Assembly (NCBI GenBank): GCA_947178465.1
Contig: CAMWYL010000018.1
Span: 1 to 18,130 of the forward strand
DNA length: 18,130 nucleotides
DNA from: an uncultured Lachnospiraceae bacterium
GTDB taxonomy: Bacteria; Bacillota; Clostridia; Lachnospirales; Lachnospiraceae
Direction: 5' to 3'
Numbering within the stretch: the stretch's first letter is position 1; the number at the start of each line of letters is the position of its first letter. Positions 6,762-14,356 of the stretch are shown piece by piece. The notes under the pieces are model-generated. The model did no database searches, had not been told where the DNA came from, and was given only the letters and a program-made list of their open reading frames with translations. The translations under genes were made by a program, and so were the position numbers.

Positions 6762-7400
6762 ATGGGGCAGGACAGGATATTTGAGAGAAAAATATGTGTT
6801 TTAGGTGTGGCGGGAGGCTCCGCTTCGGGCAAAACAACGATTATTAAAAAGGTTCGGGAGTATTTCGGCAACGACATTGCGGTAATCAGCCATGACAGCT
6901 ATTACAAGGCGCATGACGATATGCCGTATGAGGAACGCTGCAAACTCAATTATGATCATCCCGATGCCTTTGAATCCGAGCGCATGGCGGAGGATGTGCG
7001 CAGACTGATAAAGGGCTATGCGATTGAAATGCCGGTGTATGATTACTGTGTGCATAACCGCTCTCAGGAGACGGTGCGGATAGAGCCTAAGCAGGTGATT
7101 CTCATGGAAGGGATTCTGATTCTTGAGAATCGGGAGCTGCGGGATTTGATGGATATCAAGATTTATGTGGATGCCGATGCGGACGAGCGCCTGATGCGGC
7201 GGATTAAGCGTGATATGCTGGAGCGCGGCAGGAGCATTGAGTCCATTCTTGAGCAGTACAGCAATACGGTAAAGCCGATGCATGAGGAGTTTGTGGAGCC
7301 GTCCAAGAAATACGCGGATATCATTATCCCGCGGGGCGGAGAGAATGCGCCGGGCGTTGATATGCTGACAACATATCTGACGAAGATGCTACACATATGA
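6762..7400 (+). CDS. udk: Uridine kinase
   Basis: The 212-residue cytoplasmic P-loop kinase would phosphorylate uridine (and cytidine) in pyrimidine salvage. The Walker A motif GGSASGKTT spans residues 18-26. ISHDSYYK follows, then NYDHPDAFESERM and YDYCVHNRS, which belong to the nucleoside-binding region. VILMEGILIL corresponds to the second nucleotide-binding strand, and RRIKRDMLERGRS to the lid. The length is typical. GGGAG (6753-6757) is close to the ATG but usable. It is 15 bp after scpB, so it is probably the last gene of that transcript; the link with scpAB is positional rather than functional. Confidence 0.94.
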   Translation: MGQDRIFERKICVLGVAGGSASGKTTIIKKVREYFGNDIAVISHDSYYKAHDDMPYEERCKLNYDHPDAFESERMAEDVRRLIKGYAIEMPVYDYCVHNRSQETVRIEPKQVILMEGILILENRELRDLMDIKIYVDADADERLMRRIKRDMLERGRSIESILEQYSNTVKPMHEEFVEPSKKYADIIIPRGGENAPGVDMLTTYLTKMLHI

Positions 7401-7463
7401 TACCGGGGTTCCAAAGTCATGTATGACGTGCTTGCATGTCAATACATGACTTTGGAATCCGTA
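7401..7463. repeat. Very long near-perfect hairpin after udk
   Basis: One arm starts at 7406 and the other ends at 7460, giving about 26 paired bases with one bulged A (7441) and two G-U pairs. The core TTCCAAAGTCATGTAT (7409-7424) pairs exactly with 7442-7457. The inner part GACGTGC-TT-GCATGTC (7425-7440) closes the hairpin. A further three pairs (TAC/GTA) are possible at the base, 7401-7403 with 7461-7463. No T-run follows on either strand, so it does not look like an ordinary intrinsic terminator. Confidence 0.85.
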
Positions 7464-7471
7464 AAACATGA

Positions 7472-7507
7472 AAAAGCAGCCCGATAGGGCGGATTTTGAA
7501 TGCTTTT
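7472..7507. terminator. Possible weak terminator between udk and the AraC regulator gene
   Basis: GCCC-GATA-GGGC (7479-7490) is flanked by an A-run (7471-7475) and a T-run (7494-7497). AAAAGCA (7472-7478) can also pair with TGCTTTT (7501-7507). The stem is short and imperfect. A third inverted repeat, GGATTGC/GCAATCC (7509-7515, 7534-7540), encloses GCAT-GAA-ATGC. The rest of the gap is featureless. Confidence 0.35.
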
Positions 7508-7585
7508 AGGATTGCGGGAGCATGAAATGCGGAGCAATCCGTGTATCATAGGGAACGAAATACCTATTGCCCCAACATCATAATA

Positions 7586-7591
7586 TATAAT
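7586..7591 (+). promoter_or_regulatory. Candidate -10 box of the AraC regulator gene
   Basis: A perfect TATAAT lies about 20 bp before the start codon, within an A+T-rich run. No convincing -35 box is seen at 16-18 bp upstream. The transcript leader would be very short, about 12-14 nt, just enough for the AAGGA ribosome binding site. Confidence 0.3.
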
Positions 7592-7610
7592 ATAGGTTAA
7601 GGACGGAAAT

Positions 7611-8582
7611 ATGAATCGGACATTGCTGGAGCAGCTGCGCCGCATCACGCCGGAGGAACAGGATATTTTGGACGGCAGGCGTGGCTTTAATGAGGATATT
7701 TATGTGCAGGCCAAGGGGAACGTCTTTGACAGCAGAAAGCTGTTAGACAGCACGAAGCTGATTACGGTACGGCCGCATACGCGGTTTGTGGCGTTTCCGA
7801 AGCACACACATAATTATGTAGAGGTTATCTATATGTGCTCCGGACAGACGAGGCACCATATTAACGGGGAGGAGGTTCTTCTAAGGCAGGGGGAGCTTTT
7901 GTTTCTCGGACAGAGTGCGATACAGGAGATTGACGCCGCAGGGGAAAATGACATCGGTGTCAATTTTATTATTTTACCGGAGTTCTTTGACCAATCCCTG
8001 AAGATGATAGGGGAGGAGGAAAGCCCGCTGCGGGATTTTATCATCGGTTGTCTGCGCGCGGAGAACTGCGGCGGAATCGGATATCTGCATTTCAAGGTTG
8101 CGGATGTGCTTCCGATACAGAATCTGGTTGAAAATCTGATATGGACGATTATGAACAACCAGCAGATCAAGCGCAGCATCAACCAGACAACGATGGGGCT
8201 TTTGTTCCTACAGCTTTTGAATTACACGGATAAGATTGCGACAGGCGGGACGCAGACGGAGGAGGACCTTGTGCTCGCGATTCTGCGATATGTGGAGGAG
8301 AATTATAAAGAAGGTGAGCTTACGGATTTGGCGCAAAGCCTGCACTATGACCTGTATTGGCTGAGCAGGATGATCAGGAAGCGCACCGGCAAGACCTACA
8401 CGGAGCTGATACAGCAGAAGCGTATGCAGCAGTCCGCTTATCTGCTGCGCAATACGGACATGTCCGTGGCGGAGGTCGGCAACGCGGTGGGGTATGATAA
8501 TCTCAGTTATTTCCACAGAATATTCCGAAAGCAGTACGGGGTATCCCCGAAACAGTTTCGGGACAAAAAAACGCAGGCATAG
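7611..8582 (+). CDS. AraC-family transcription regulator with N-terminal cupin domain (likely rhamnose-responsive)
   Basis: The 323-residue regulator has an N-terminal sugar-sensing cupin: FPKHTHNYVEVIYMCSGQ (about 62-79) carries the usual H-T-H-x-x-x-E pattern, followed by GEEVLLRQGELLFL. A linker precedes two helix-turn-helix motifs (about 222-318), ending in VAEVGNAVGYDNLSYFHRIF and the YGVSPKQFR tail, which is standard for AraC. AAGGA (7599-7603) is well placed before the ATG. It has no receiver domain, so it is not the response regulator of the nearby kinase. It sits directly upstream of rhaBAD, in the same direction but separated by a terminator. The inference is that it controls the rha genes, like RhaS/RhaR, but the ligand is not proved by sequence. 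Confidence 0.92.
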   Translation: MNRTLLEQLRRITPEEQDILDGRRGFNEDIYVQAKGNVFDSRKLLDSTKLITVRPHTRFVAFPKHTHNYVEVIYMCSGQTRHHINGEEVLLRQGELLFLGQSAIQEIDAAGENDIGVNFIILPEFFDQSLKMIGEEESPLRDFIIGCLRAENCGGIGYLHFKVADVLPIQNLVENLIWTIMNNQQIKRSINQTTMGLLFLQLLNYTDKIATGGTQTEEDLVLAILRYVEENYKEGELTDLAQSLHYDLYWLSRMIRKRTGKTYTELIQQKRMQQSAYLLRNTDMSVAEVGNAVGYDNLSYFHRIFRKQYGVSPKQFRDKKTQA

Positions 8583-8608
8583 GATACATAATATGCAGAC
8601 TGCAAATC

Positions 8609-8642
8609 AGGACACTTTTTCGGTCAAACAGTGTCCTTTTTT
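8609..8642 (+). terminator. Intrinsic terminator after the AraC regulator gene
   Basis: AGGACACT (8609-8616) pairs perfectly with AGTGTCCT (8630-8637), with TTT/AAA pairing possible further in. A run of six T residues (8637-8642) follows. It isolates the regulator gene from rhaB. Confidence 0.88.
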
Positions 8643-8659
8643 CATGCGCGGAAATCAGC

Positions 8660-8714
8660 TAAAATAGAACCATGACAAGCAGGCAGGTCGGTGCCTTGCT
8701 TCACTGATAATCAG
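8660..8714 (+). promoter_or_regulatory. Candidate control region of the rha operon
   Basis: TAAAAT (8660-8665) could be a -10 box; it has no good -35, as often seen at activator-dependent promoters. Just downstream is an interrupted inverted repeat: AAGCA-GGCA (8677-8685) against TGCC-T-TGCTT (8692-8701). It is followed by a small perfect palindrome CTGAT-A-ATCAG (8704-8714). Either could be an operator or a leader hairpin. Assignment to the AraC protein is inference. Confidence 0.35.
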
Positions 8715-8773
8715 GTTTATCCGATATTTATGAGACAGGACACCGGTAAGCGTATATTGAAACGGAGGTACAT

Positions 8774-10180
8774 ATGGCGGAATATTATCTTGGAATTGAT
8801 ATCGGGGCGTCCAGCGGACGACATATCCTGGCGCATATGGAAGACGGCAGGATGGTGCTGGAGGAGGTGCACCGGTTTCCGAACGGCATGAGCAAAAAGG
8901 ACGGGGAGCTTTGCTGGGATACCGTGCAGTTGTTCCATGAGATTAAGGCAGGCATGAAGAAATGCGCCGAGATGGGAAAGGTTCCCGTAAGCGTCGGCAT
9001 CGACACATGGGGCGTCGATTTTGTGCTGCTGGACGAGAATGACGCGGTTATCGGAAATACCGTGGGATACAGGGACGACAGGACAGCGGGAATGGACGAT
9101 AAGGTCTATGAGGAGATTTCCCAAAAGGAGCTGTATAATAAGACGGGTATCCAGAAGCAGATTTTCAACAGCATTTATCAGTTGATGGCATTGAAGCAGA
9201 GCAAGCCGGAGCAGCTTAAGGCGGCAAAGACCTTCCTGATGATACCGGATTATTTTCATTTCCTGCTGTGCGGCAGAAAATGTGTGGAGTATACCAATGC
9301 GACGACGAGCCAGCTTGTAAGCCCTGAGACAAAGGTGTGGGATATGGGGCTGATTAACAGGCTGGGTTATCCGACAGAGATTTTTCCGGAGATTAAGATG
9401 GCGGGAACGGTGCTTGGCGAGCTGAAGGAGGAAATCGCCGAGGAGGTAGGCTTTACCTGCAAGGTGGTGCTTCCCGCGACGCATGACACCGGTTCGGCGG
9501 TGCTGGCGGTTCCATCCAATGCGGAGCATACAATGTATATCAGCTCCGGCACATGGTCGCTGATGGGCGTGGAGCGTAAGGAGGCGGACTGCTCTGACAG
9601 GAGCATGGAGTGCAACTTCACCAACGAGGGCGGCTATGATTATCGGTTCCGCTACCTCAAGAATATCATGGGTCTGTGGATGATACAGTCCTTGAGAAAA
9701 GAGATTGACAACAAGTACAGCTTCGCGGAGCTTTGCGATATGGCATCAAAGGAGAGCATTTCCTCGATTGTGGACTGCAATGACGACTCTTTCCTTGCAC
9801 CCGAGAATATGCAGGAGGCGGTGAAGGCGTTTTGCAGGAAGACAGGGCAGCAGGTGCCGGAGACTACCGCGGAACAGGCGGCAGTAATCTATAACAGTCT
9901 TGCGGTATGCTACAAGAATACAGTGAAGGAAATCGAAGATATGACAGGCGTGTCATATAACTGCATCCATGTGGTCGGCGGCGGCGCAAATGCACAGTAT
10001 TTGAATGAGCTTACTGCAAGAGAGACCGGGAAGACTGTCTATGCGGGACCGACCGAAGCGACAGCCATTGGCAACCTGACAGTGCAGATGCTTTCAATGG
10101 GGGCACTGCCCAACCTGACCGAGGCCAGAAAGACCATCTTTGAGTCGTTTGACATCAAGACCTATCAAAAATCAATATAA
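8774..10180 (+). CDS. rhaB: Rhamnulokinase
   Basis: The 468-residue FGGY-type sugar kinase would phosphorylate L-rhamnulose at C1 with ATP, the second step of L-rhamnose breakdown. The N-terminal phosphate loop LGIDIGASSGR (6-16) and VGIDTWGVDFVLLD (74-87) are the RhaB forms of the family motifs; D82 lies in the second. YRDDRTAGM follows. The C-terminal lobe shows YISSGTWSLMGVE and VVGGGANAQYLNELTA, the adenosine-binding end. The length is close to the family norm. GGAGG (8764-8768) precedes the ATG. rhaA starts 19 bp after the stop, so the two are surely co-transcribed. Confidence 0.96.
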   Translation: MAEYYLGIDIGASSGRHILAHMEDGRMVLEEVHRFPNGMSKKDGELCWDTVQLFHEIKAGMKKCAEMGKVPVSVGIDTWGVDFVLLDENDAVIGNTVGYRDDRTAGMDDKVYEEISQKELYNKTGIQKQIFNSIYQLMALKQSKPEQLKAAKTFLMIPDYFHFLLCGRKCVEYTNATTSQLVSPETKVWDMGLINRLGYPTEIFPEIKMAGTVLGELKEEIAEEVGFTCKVVLPATHDTGSAVLAVPSNAEHTMYISSGTWSLMGVERKEADCSDRSMECNFTNEGGYDYRFRYLKNIMGLWMIQSLRKEIDNKYSFAELCDMASKESISSIVDCNDDSFLAPENMQEAVKAFCRKTGQQVPETTAEQAAVIYNSLAVCYKNTVKEIEDMTGVSYNCIHVVGGGANAQYLNELTARETGKTVYAGPTEATAIGNLTVQMLSMGALPNLTEARKTIFESFDIKTYQKSI

Positions 10181-10199
10181 AACAAGGAGGATTTATAAC

Positions 10200-11456
10200 A
10201 TGACAGTAAAGGAAAGATACGAGTCGGCAAAGGAGATTTACAAGGCAGTCGGTGTTGACACGGACGAGGCAATCAAGAAGCTCGAAAACGTGAAAATCAG
10301 CATGCACTGCTGGCAGGGAGACGACGTTATCGGCTTTGACCATGACGGCCCGCTGACAGGCGGCATCCAGACAACCGGCAACTACCCCGGAAAGGCAAGA
10401 ACGCCGGAGGAACTGATGGCGGATATTGATAAGGTGCTTTCTTATATTCCGGGTAAGCATAAGATTAATCTTCACGCAAGCTACGCGATTTTTGAGGATG
10501 GCGAGTTTGTCAACAGAGATAAGCTGGAGCCGAAGCACTTCAAGAAATGGGTAGAGTTCGCAAAGGAGAGAGGTCTTGGTCTTGACTTTAACCCGACGCT
10601 TTTTGCGCATGATATGGTAAAGGATAACCTGACGCTTTCCAGCCCTGACGAGGCGACAAGAAAATTCTGGATTGATCACTGCAAGGCATGTATCCGCATT
10701 TCACAGTATTTTGCGGAGGAGCTGGGACAGCCGTGTATGATGAATATCTGGATTCCGGACGGTTATAAGGATATTCCGGCAGACAGAGTTGCGCCGAGAA
10801 GACGCTTCCGCGATTCGCTTGATGAGATTTTATCTATCGATTATGATAAGACCAAGGTATATGTGGCATTGGAGTCTAAGGTATTTGGTATCGGTCTGGA
10901 GTCCTATACGGTCGGCTCCTCTGAGTTCTGCGTAAGCTATGCGGCGACAAGAGGCATCCTCAGCCTGATGGACAACGGACATTATCATCCGACAGAGGTG
11001 GTTTCCGACAAGATTCCGTCCCTGTTGTTGTTCAATGACAAGATTGCGCTCCATGTGACGAGAGGCGTTCGCTGGGACAGCGACCATGTAGTGCTGCTGG
11101 ATGATGAGACAAAGGAAATCGCAAAGGAAATCGTTCGGAATGACGCGCTTGACAGAGTATTTATCGGAACCGATTATTTTGACGCGAGCATCAACCGCAT
11201 CAGTGCGTGGACGGTCGGCATGAGAAATATGCAGAAGGCATTGTTATATGCGCTGCTTTCCCCGAACAAGCAGCTTGCACAGCTTCAGGAGGAAGGCAAG
11301 CTGACGCAGCTTATGATGCAGCAGGAGGAGATGAAGACCTATCCGATGGGAGATGTTTGGAATTATTTCTGCGAGAAGAACGGCGTGCCGGTAGGCGAGA
11401 AGTGGTTTGAGGATTGTGAAAAGTACGAGCAGGAAGTGCTCTCCAAGAGGAACTAG
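10200..11456 (+). CDS. rhaA: L-rhamnose isomerase
   Basis: The 418-residue metal-dependent isomerase converts L-rhamnose to L-rhamnulose, the first pathway step. The length is nearly that of the well-known enteric enzyme. Diagnostic stretches are MHCWQGDDVIGFDHDG (35-50), FNPTLFAHDM, VALESKVFGIGLESYTVGSS, SLMDNGHYHPTEVVSDKI and FIGTDYFDASINR. They carry the Glu, Asp and His residues expected to bind the catalytic metals. The frame is open back to 10140 inside rhaB, but the true start is the ATG at 10200, nine bases after AAGGAGG (10184-10190). A 62-bp gap with repeat copy B separates it from rhaD. Confidence 0.97.
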   Translation: MTVKERYESAKEIYKAVGVDTDEAIKKLENVKISMHCWQGDDVIGFDHDGPLTGGIQTTGNYPGKARTPEELMADIDKVLSYIPGKHKINLHASYAIFEDGEFVNRDKLEPKHFKKWVEFAKERGLGLDFNPTLFAHDMVKDNLTLSSPDEATRKFWIDHCKACIRISQYFAEELGQPCMMNIWIPDGYKDIPADRVAPRRRFRDSLDEILSIDYDKTKVYVALESKVFGIGLESYTVGSSEFCVSYAATRGILSLMDNGHYHPTEVVSDKIPSLLLFNDKIALHVTRGVRWDSDHVVLLDDETKEIAKEIVRNDALDRVFIGTDYFDASINRISAWTVGMRNMQKALLYALLSPNKQLAQLQEEGKLTQLMMQQEEMKTYPMGDVWNYFCEKNGVPVGEKWFEDCEKYEQEVLSKRN

Positions 11457-11464
11457 TGTGAAAA

Positions 11465-11498
11465 TCATTTCTATTTGAGCCGCTGAAGGCGGCATGGG
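11465..11498 (+). repeat. Dispersed 34-nt repeat, copy B
   Basis: This matches 4248-4281 with a single change in the hairpin core, GCCGCT-GAA-GGCGGC, where the changed base still pairs as G-U. It starts eight bases after the rhaA stop codon and ends about eight bases before the rhaD ribosome binding site. It therefore lies inside the rha transcript and would form a stem between the two coding regions. Confidence 0.85.
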
Positions 11499-11518
11499 AT
11501 GAATATGGAGGTTAAATT

Positions 11519-12337
11519 ATGAAGGTATTAGATGCAGAATTTGTAAAGGGTTATATCCGTATGGCAAACGACGGCTGGGAGCAGGGCTGGCATGAGAGAA
11601 ACGGCGGCAACCTGACCTATCGCATGAAGCCGGAGGAGGTTGAGCAGGTAAAGGAGAACTTTACTCCGAAGGAGTGGACGCCGATCGGGACCAGTGTACC
11701 GAAGCTTGCAGGCGAGTATTTTATGGCAACCGGTAGCGGAAAATATTTCCGCAATGTGATTATCAAGCCGGAGGACTCCTTTGCGATTATTGAGATTGAC
11801 GATAAGGGCGAGAACTATCGTATCGTATGGGGGCTTGTAAACGGCGGACGGCCGACCAGCGAGTTGCCTTCCCATTTGATGAACCATGAGGTAAAGGTGA
11901 TTGCGACGGGCGGAAAGCACAGAGTAATCTACCATGCGCATCCCGCGAATGTGATTGCCATGACCTTTGTGCTCCCGCTTGAGGATAAGGTATTTACGCG
12001 TGAGCTTTGGGAGATGGCGACCGAGTGTCCCGTAGTATTTCCGGACGGCGTAGGCGTTGTTCCCTGGATGGTGCCCGGCGGACGCGACATCGCGGTTGCG
12101 ACCAGCGAGCTGATGAAGAAGTATGACGTGGCAATCTGGGCGCATCATGGTATTTTCGTATCCGGAGAGGACTTCGACCTTACCTTCGGCCTGATGCACA
12201 CCGTTGAGAAATCTGCGGAAATCTTTGTGAAGGTTCGCTCTATGGCGGATGCGAAGAGACAGACCATTACCTCACAGGACTTCAGGGATTTGGCAAAGGA
12301 CTTTAAGGTGACATTACCGGAGGAATTTCTTGATTAA
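11519..12337 (+). CDS. rhaD: Rhamnulose-1-phosphate aldolase
   Basis: The 272-residue class II aldolase cleaves L-rhamnulose-1-phosphate into dihydroxyacetone phosphate and L-lactaldehyde. The length is that of the known RhaD. NGGNLTYR (28-35) and ATGSGKYFRN (70-79) form the phosphate-binding region. The zinc ligands are visible as H139-A-H141 (YHAHPANVIAMT) and a histidine of WAHHGIF (208-213). E115 in RPTSELPSH fits the catalytic acid. TGGAGG (11506-11511) precedes the ATG. Its TAA overlaps the ATG of the next gene by one base (TAATG), which implies translational coupling to the histidine kinase. No aldehyde-processing gene is seen in the window. Confidence 0.96.
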   Translation: MKVLDAEFVKGYIRMANDGWEQGWHERNGGNLTYRMKPEEVEQVKENFTPKEWTPIGTSVPKLAGEYFMATGSGKYFRNVIIKPEDSFAIIEIDDKGENYRIVWGLVNGGRPTSELPSHLMNHEVKVIATGGKHRVIYHAHPANVIAMTFVLPLEDKVFTRELWEMATECPVVFPDGVGVVPWMVPGGRDIAVATSELMKKYDVAIWAHHGIFVSGEDFDLTFGLMHTVEKSAEIFVKVRSMADAKRQTITSQDFRDLAKDFKVTLPEEFLD

Positions 12338-14139
12338 TGAAAAACAGACGTGGACGGGTGGACTTTATCGGAAAGTCGAAAATACGAAGACAGCTCTATT
12401 CGATCTATATTCTGGCTGTTTTCGTGCCGGTAACGCTGATCGGTATTTTTCTGGTGAGTAATACGAGGCAGCTTCTGACAAATTATTACAGAGATTTGTT
12501 GGAGTCGGATAATCTGCGCGTGCGGACGACTTTGTTTGAGATAACAACCCAGGTCTATAATATCTCGGAGGAGATTTCCTTCAGCAGGAGCGTAGCGTCG
12601 GTATTGACCGACAGCTACGCCTCTGAGGAGGAGATGGTGGCGGCAGTCAATAAGGCGGCGGCAATCGTGGATAATTACATGTACAATTATCCTGAAATTG
12701 ACGAGATTGAGATTTACTGTGACAATCCGCGGATGTATGACTACAAGCAGTACCATCGGGTTGATGCCGAGACGCAGCAGGCGGCGTGGTACCGGAAGGC
12801 TGTCGGACAGTCGGGCGTGTTCTGGGAAGAAATGGTCAGCAGTGATAAATATAATAATGAATATTGGAAATTGTGTCTGGTACGGAAGATGCCGTTGGTA
12901 TACTCGGATTATAATGCCGTTCTGATTATTCATGTGAGCGATAATTATTTGAAGACGCGCATGAACAGTCAGGAATATCGGATTTGTGCTTCTGTGGATG
13001 ACGGTGCGGTTTTTTATGCATCGGACAGAAGGGATTACGGGCAGCCCCAGATTACAGACATTGATTACGACGAGAATTATTTCCAGTATAAGGGAAGCAG
13101 GAGGATAGATGAGAAGACCTGCTTTATTGATGTGTCCACACTTCATTTGTATCAGTCTGATTCAAAAATATATATTGCTACGATGAATGACAAGGCGTAT
13201 GACAATATTCGAAGCATTATTCAGACCTGTGTCATTATTATCGTGCTTTCCATTCTTGTTCCCGGGGTTTTGGTGCACTTTTTCACCGGATATTTTACCA
13301 AGAGAATCGAAACGCTCCGTCATGTCATGCATCAGGCGAGTAACGAGGATTATGAGTTTAAGGAAATTGTCCATGGAAAGGACGAGATTTCGGATGCTTT
13401 TGCCGATTTGGGCATTATGGTACAGAACATCAAGGAGAAGGATGCGCGCATGTACGAGGCGATGATCAATGAGAAGGAGCTGATCAACGAGCAGCAGAAG
13501 ATGGAGTTCAAGATGCTTGCCAGTCAGATCAACCCGCATTTCCTGTACAATACGTTGGAGACTATTCGTATGAAGGCTTACACGGCGGGAGATCGTGAGG
13601 CGGCAACGGCCATCAAGCTGCTTGGCAAATCCATGCGGTATGTGCTGGAAAATAACGGGACGGCGTTTACCGCGCTCAAAAACGAGCTGGACCATATTGA
13701 AATTTATATGAAGATTCAGAAGCTGCGGTTTGGCGAGAAGTTTGACTATGCGATGGAGATTGATACGGAAATCGATGTCAATCAGTGTATGATTCTGCCG
13801 CTGATCCTACAGCCGATCGTCGAGAATGCGATCCTTCACGGCTTGGAGGAGCGGGAAATCGGCGGTATGGTAATAATCGGAATCAGACGCTGTGCGTCCG
13901 GAATCAGCATATCCGTTTCCGATAACGGCTGCGGTATGGAGCCGGAGACGCTGGAACGGCTGCGGCGGGATATTGAACGCAGGAATCCGCAGAAGAAGGA
14001 GGGAATCGGTCTGTACAATATCAACCAGCGCGTAAAGCTCTGTTATGGTGATGATTACGGGCTGACAATCACTTCTGAGCCGGATGGGGGAACGACAGTT
14101 TCACTGATTTTGCCGGAGGAAATACAGCACTATGCATAG
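12337..14139 (+). CDS. YesM-type sensor histidine kinase
   Basis: The 600-residue membrane sensor has a first transmembrane helix at about 20-40, an extracytoplasmic sensory region of about 250 residues, and a second helix at about 295-315. A HAMP-like linker and coiled coil (about 316-390) follow. The His_kinase domain carries ASQINPHFLYNTLE with phospho-acceptor H401. An HATPase domain follows, with the N box around LQPIVENAILHG (491-502), DNGCGM (529-534) and GIGLYN (556-561). This is the LytS/YesM class, usually paired with a receiver-AraC response regulator and linked to sugar uptake. Its ATG overlaps the rhaD stop codon, and GGAGG (12319-12323) lies inside rhaD. No response regulator gene is present nearby. 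The ligand is unknown; a rhamnose-containing glycan is an inference. Confidence 0.94.
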   Translation: MKNRRGRVDFIGKSKIRRQLYSIYILAVFVPVTLIGIFLVSNTRQLLTNYYRDLLESDNLRVRTTLFEITTQVYNISEEISFSRSVASVLTDSYASEEEMVAAVNKAAAIVDNYMYNYPEIDEIEIYCDNPRMYDYKQYHRVDAETQQAAWYRKAVGQSGVFWEEMVSSDKYNNEYWKLCLVRKMPLVYSDYNAVLIIHVSDNYLKTRMNSQEYRICASVDDGAVFYASDRRDYGQPQITDIDYDENYFQYKGSRRIDEKTCFIDVSTLHLYQSDSKIYIATMNDKAYDNIRSIIQTCVIIIVLSILVPGVLVHFFTGYFTKRIETLRHVMHQASNEDYEFKEIVHGKDEISDAFADLGIMVQNIKEKDARMYEAMINEKELINEQQKMEFKMLASQINPHFLYNTLETIRMKAYTAGDREAATAIKLLGKSMRYVLENNGTAFTALKNELDHIEIYMKIQKLRFGEKFDYAMEIDTEIDVNQCMILPLILQPIVENAILHGLEEREIGGMVIIGIRRCASGISISVSDNGCGMEPETLERLRRDIERRNPQKKEGIGLYNINQRVKLCYGDDYGLTITSEPDGGTTVSLILPEEIQHYA

Positions 14140-14224
14140 GATTTCGGTAAAAATTAAAAAAGGATAAAAAAAGTGCTGTAATTTTAATCAATTTTTTTCG
14201 GTATTTTTATAAAATTTTTCCTTC

Positions 14225-14270
14225 TATAATAAAACTATCACAAAGCTTGTGGTAGCTTTATTTGTTTTAT
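14225..14270 (+). promoter_or_regulatory. Candidate transporter promoter with overlapping hairpin
   Basis: A perfect TATAAT (14225-14230) follows a strongly A+T-rich stretch (14140-14224) that could act as an UP element; no proper -35 is present, as at many activator-dependent promoters. CTATCACAA (14235-14243) and TTGTGGTAG (14247-14255) form a 9-bp stem right at the expected start point, followed by a T-rich tract. The hairpin could be an operator, an attenuator, or the terminator of the kinase transcript. Confidence 0.4.
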
Positions 14271-14274
14271 CAAT

Positions 14275-14335
14275 CGAATGGCATATACATTCGTACATGT
14301 GCATTTGCATATGTACATTTGTAAATGTATTCGAG
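14275..14335 (+). repeat. Cluster of overlapping inverted repeats in the transporter leader
   Basis: Three inverted repeats follow each other. CGAATG/CATTCG lies at 14275-14293. GTACATGTGCA-TT-TGCATATGTAC lies at 14293-14316, an 11-bp stem with one G-U pair. TACATTT-GT-AAATGTA lies at 14314-14329. ACAT/GCAT units recur at spacings of 8, 6, 6 and 8 bases. The cluster ends just before the ribosome binding site GGAAGGG (14341-14347). Confidence 0.6.
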
Positions 14336-14356
14336 AAGAAGGAAGGGTGTAGAAAT

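Noticed and set aside
7401..7463. Calling the long hairpin after udk an intrinsic terminator
   Set aside because: No T-run follows the stem on either strand and the stem is far longer than usual, so it is listed as a repeat or hairpin of unknown role.
8717..9529. Long minus-strand open frame opposite rhaB
   Set aside because: It lies over the conserved rhaB coding region, and its His/Leu/Arg-rich translation is typical of an antisense shadow.
10140..10199. Upstream extension of the rhaA frame
   Set aside because: It overlaps the end of rhaB and lacks a ribosome binding site. AAGGAGG at 10184-10190 points to the ATG at 10200, and family length agrees.
4248..11498. The two 34-nt repeats as a CRISPR or transposon end pair
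   Set aside because: There are only two copies in the same orientation, 7.2 kb apart, with unrelated housekeeping genes between them. There is no spacer array, transposase or inverted ends.
12334..13146. Minus-strand open frame opposite the sensor kinase
   Set aside because: The sense strand encodes a complete kinase with all motifs, and the antisense product has no family features.
14249..14356. N-terminal extension of the first permease to a GTG at 14249
   Set aside because: This stretch is the inverted-repeat cluster and promoter region. GGAAGGG before 14357 marks the start.
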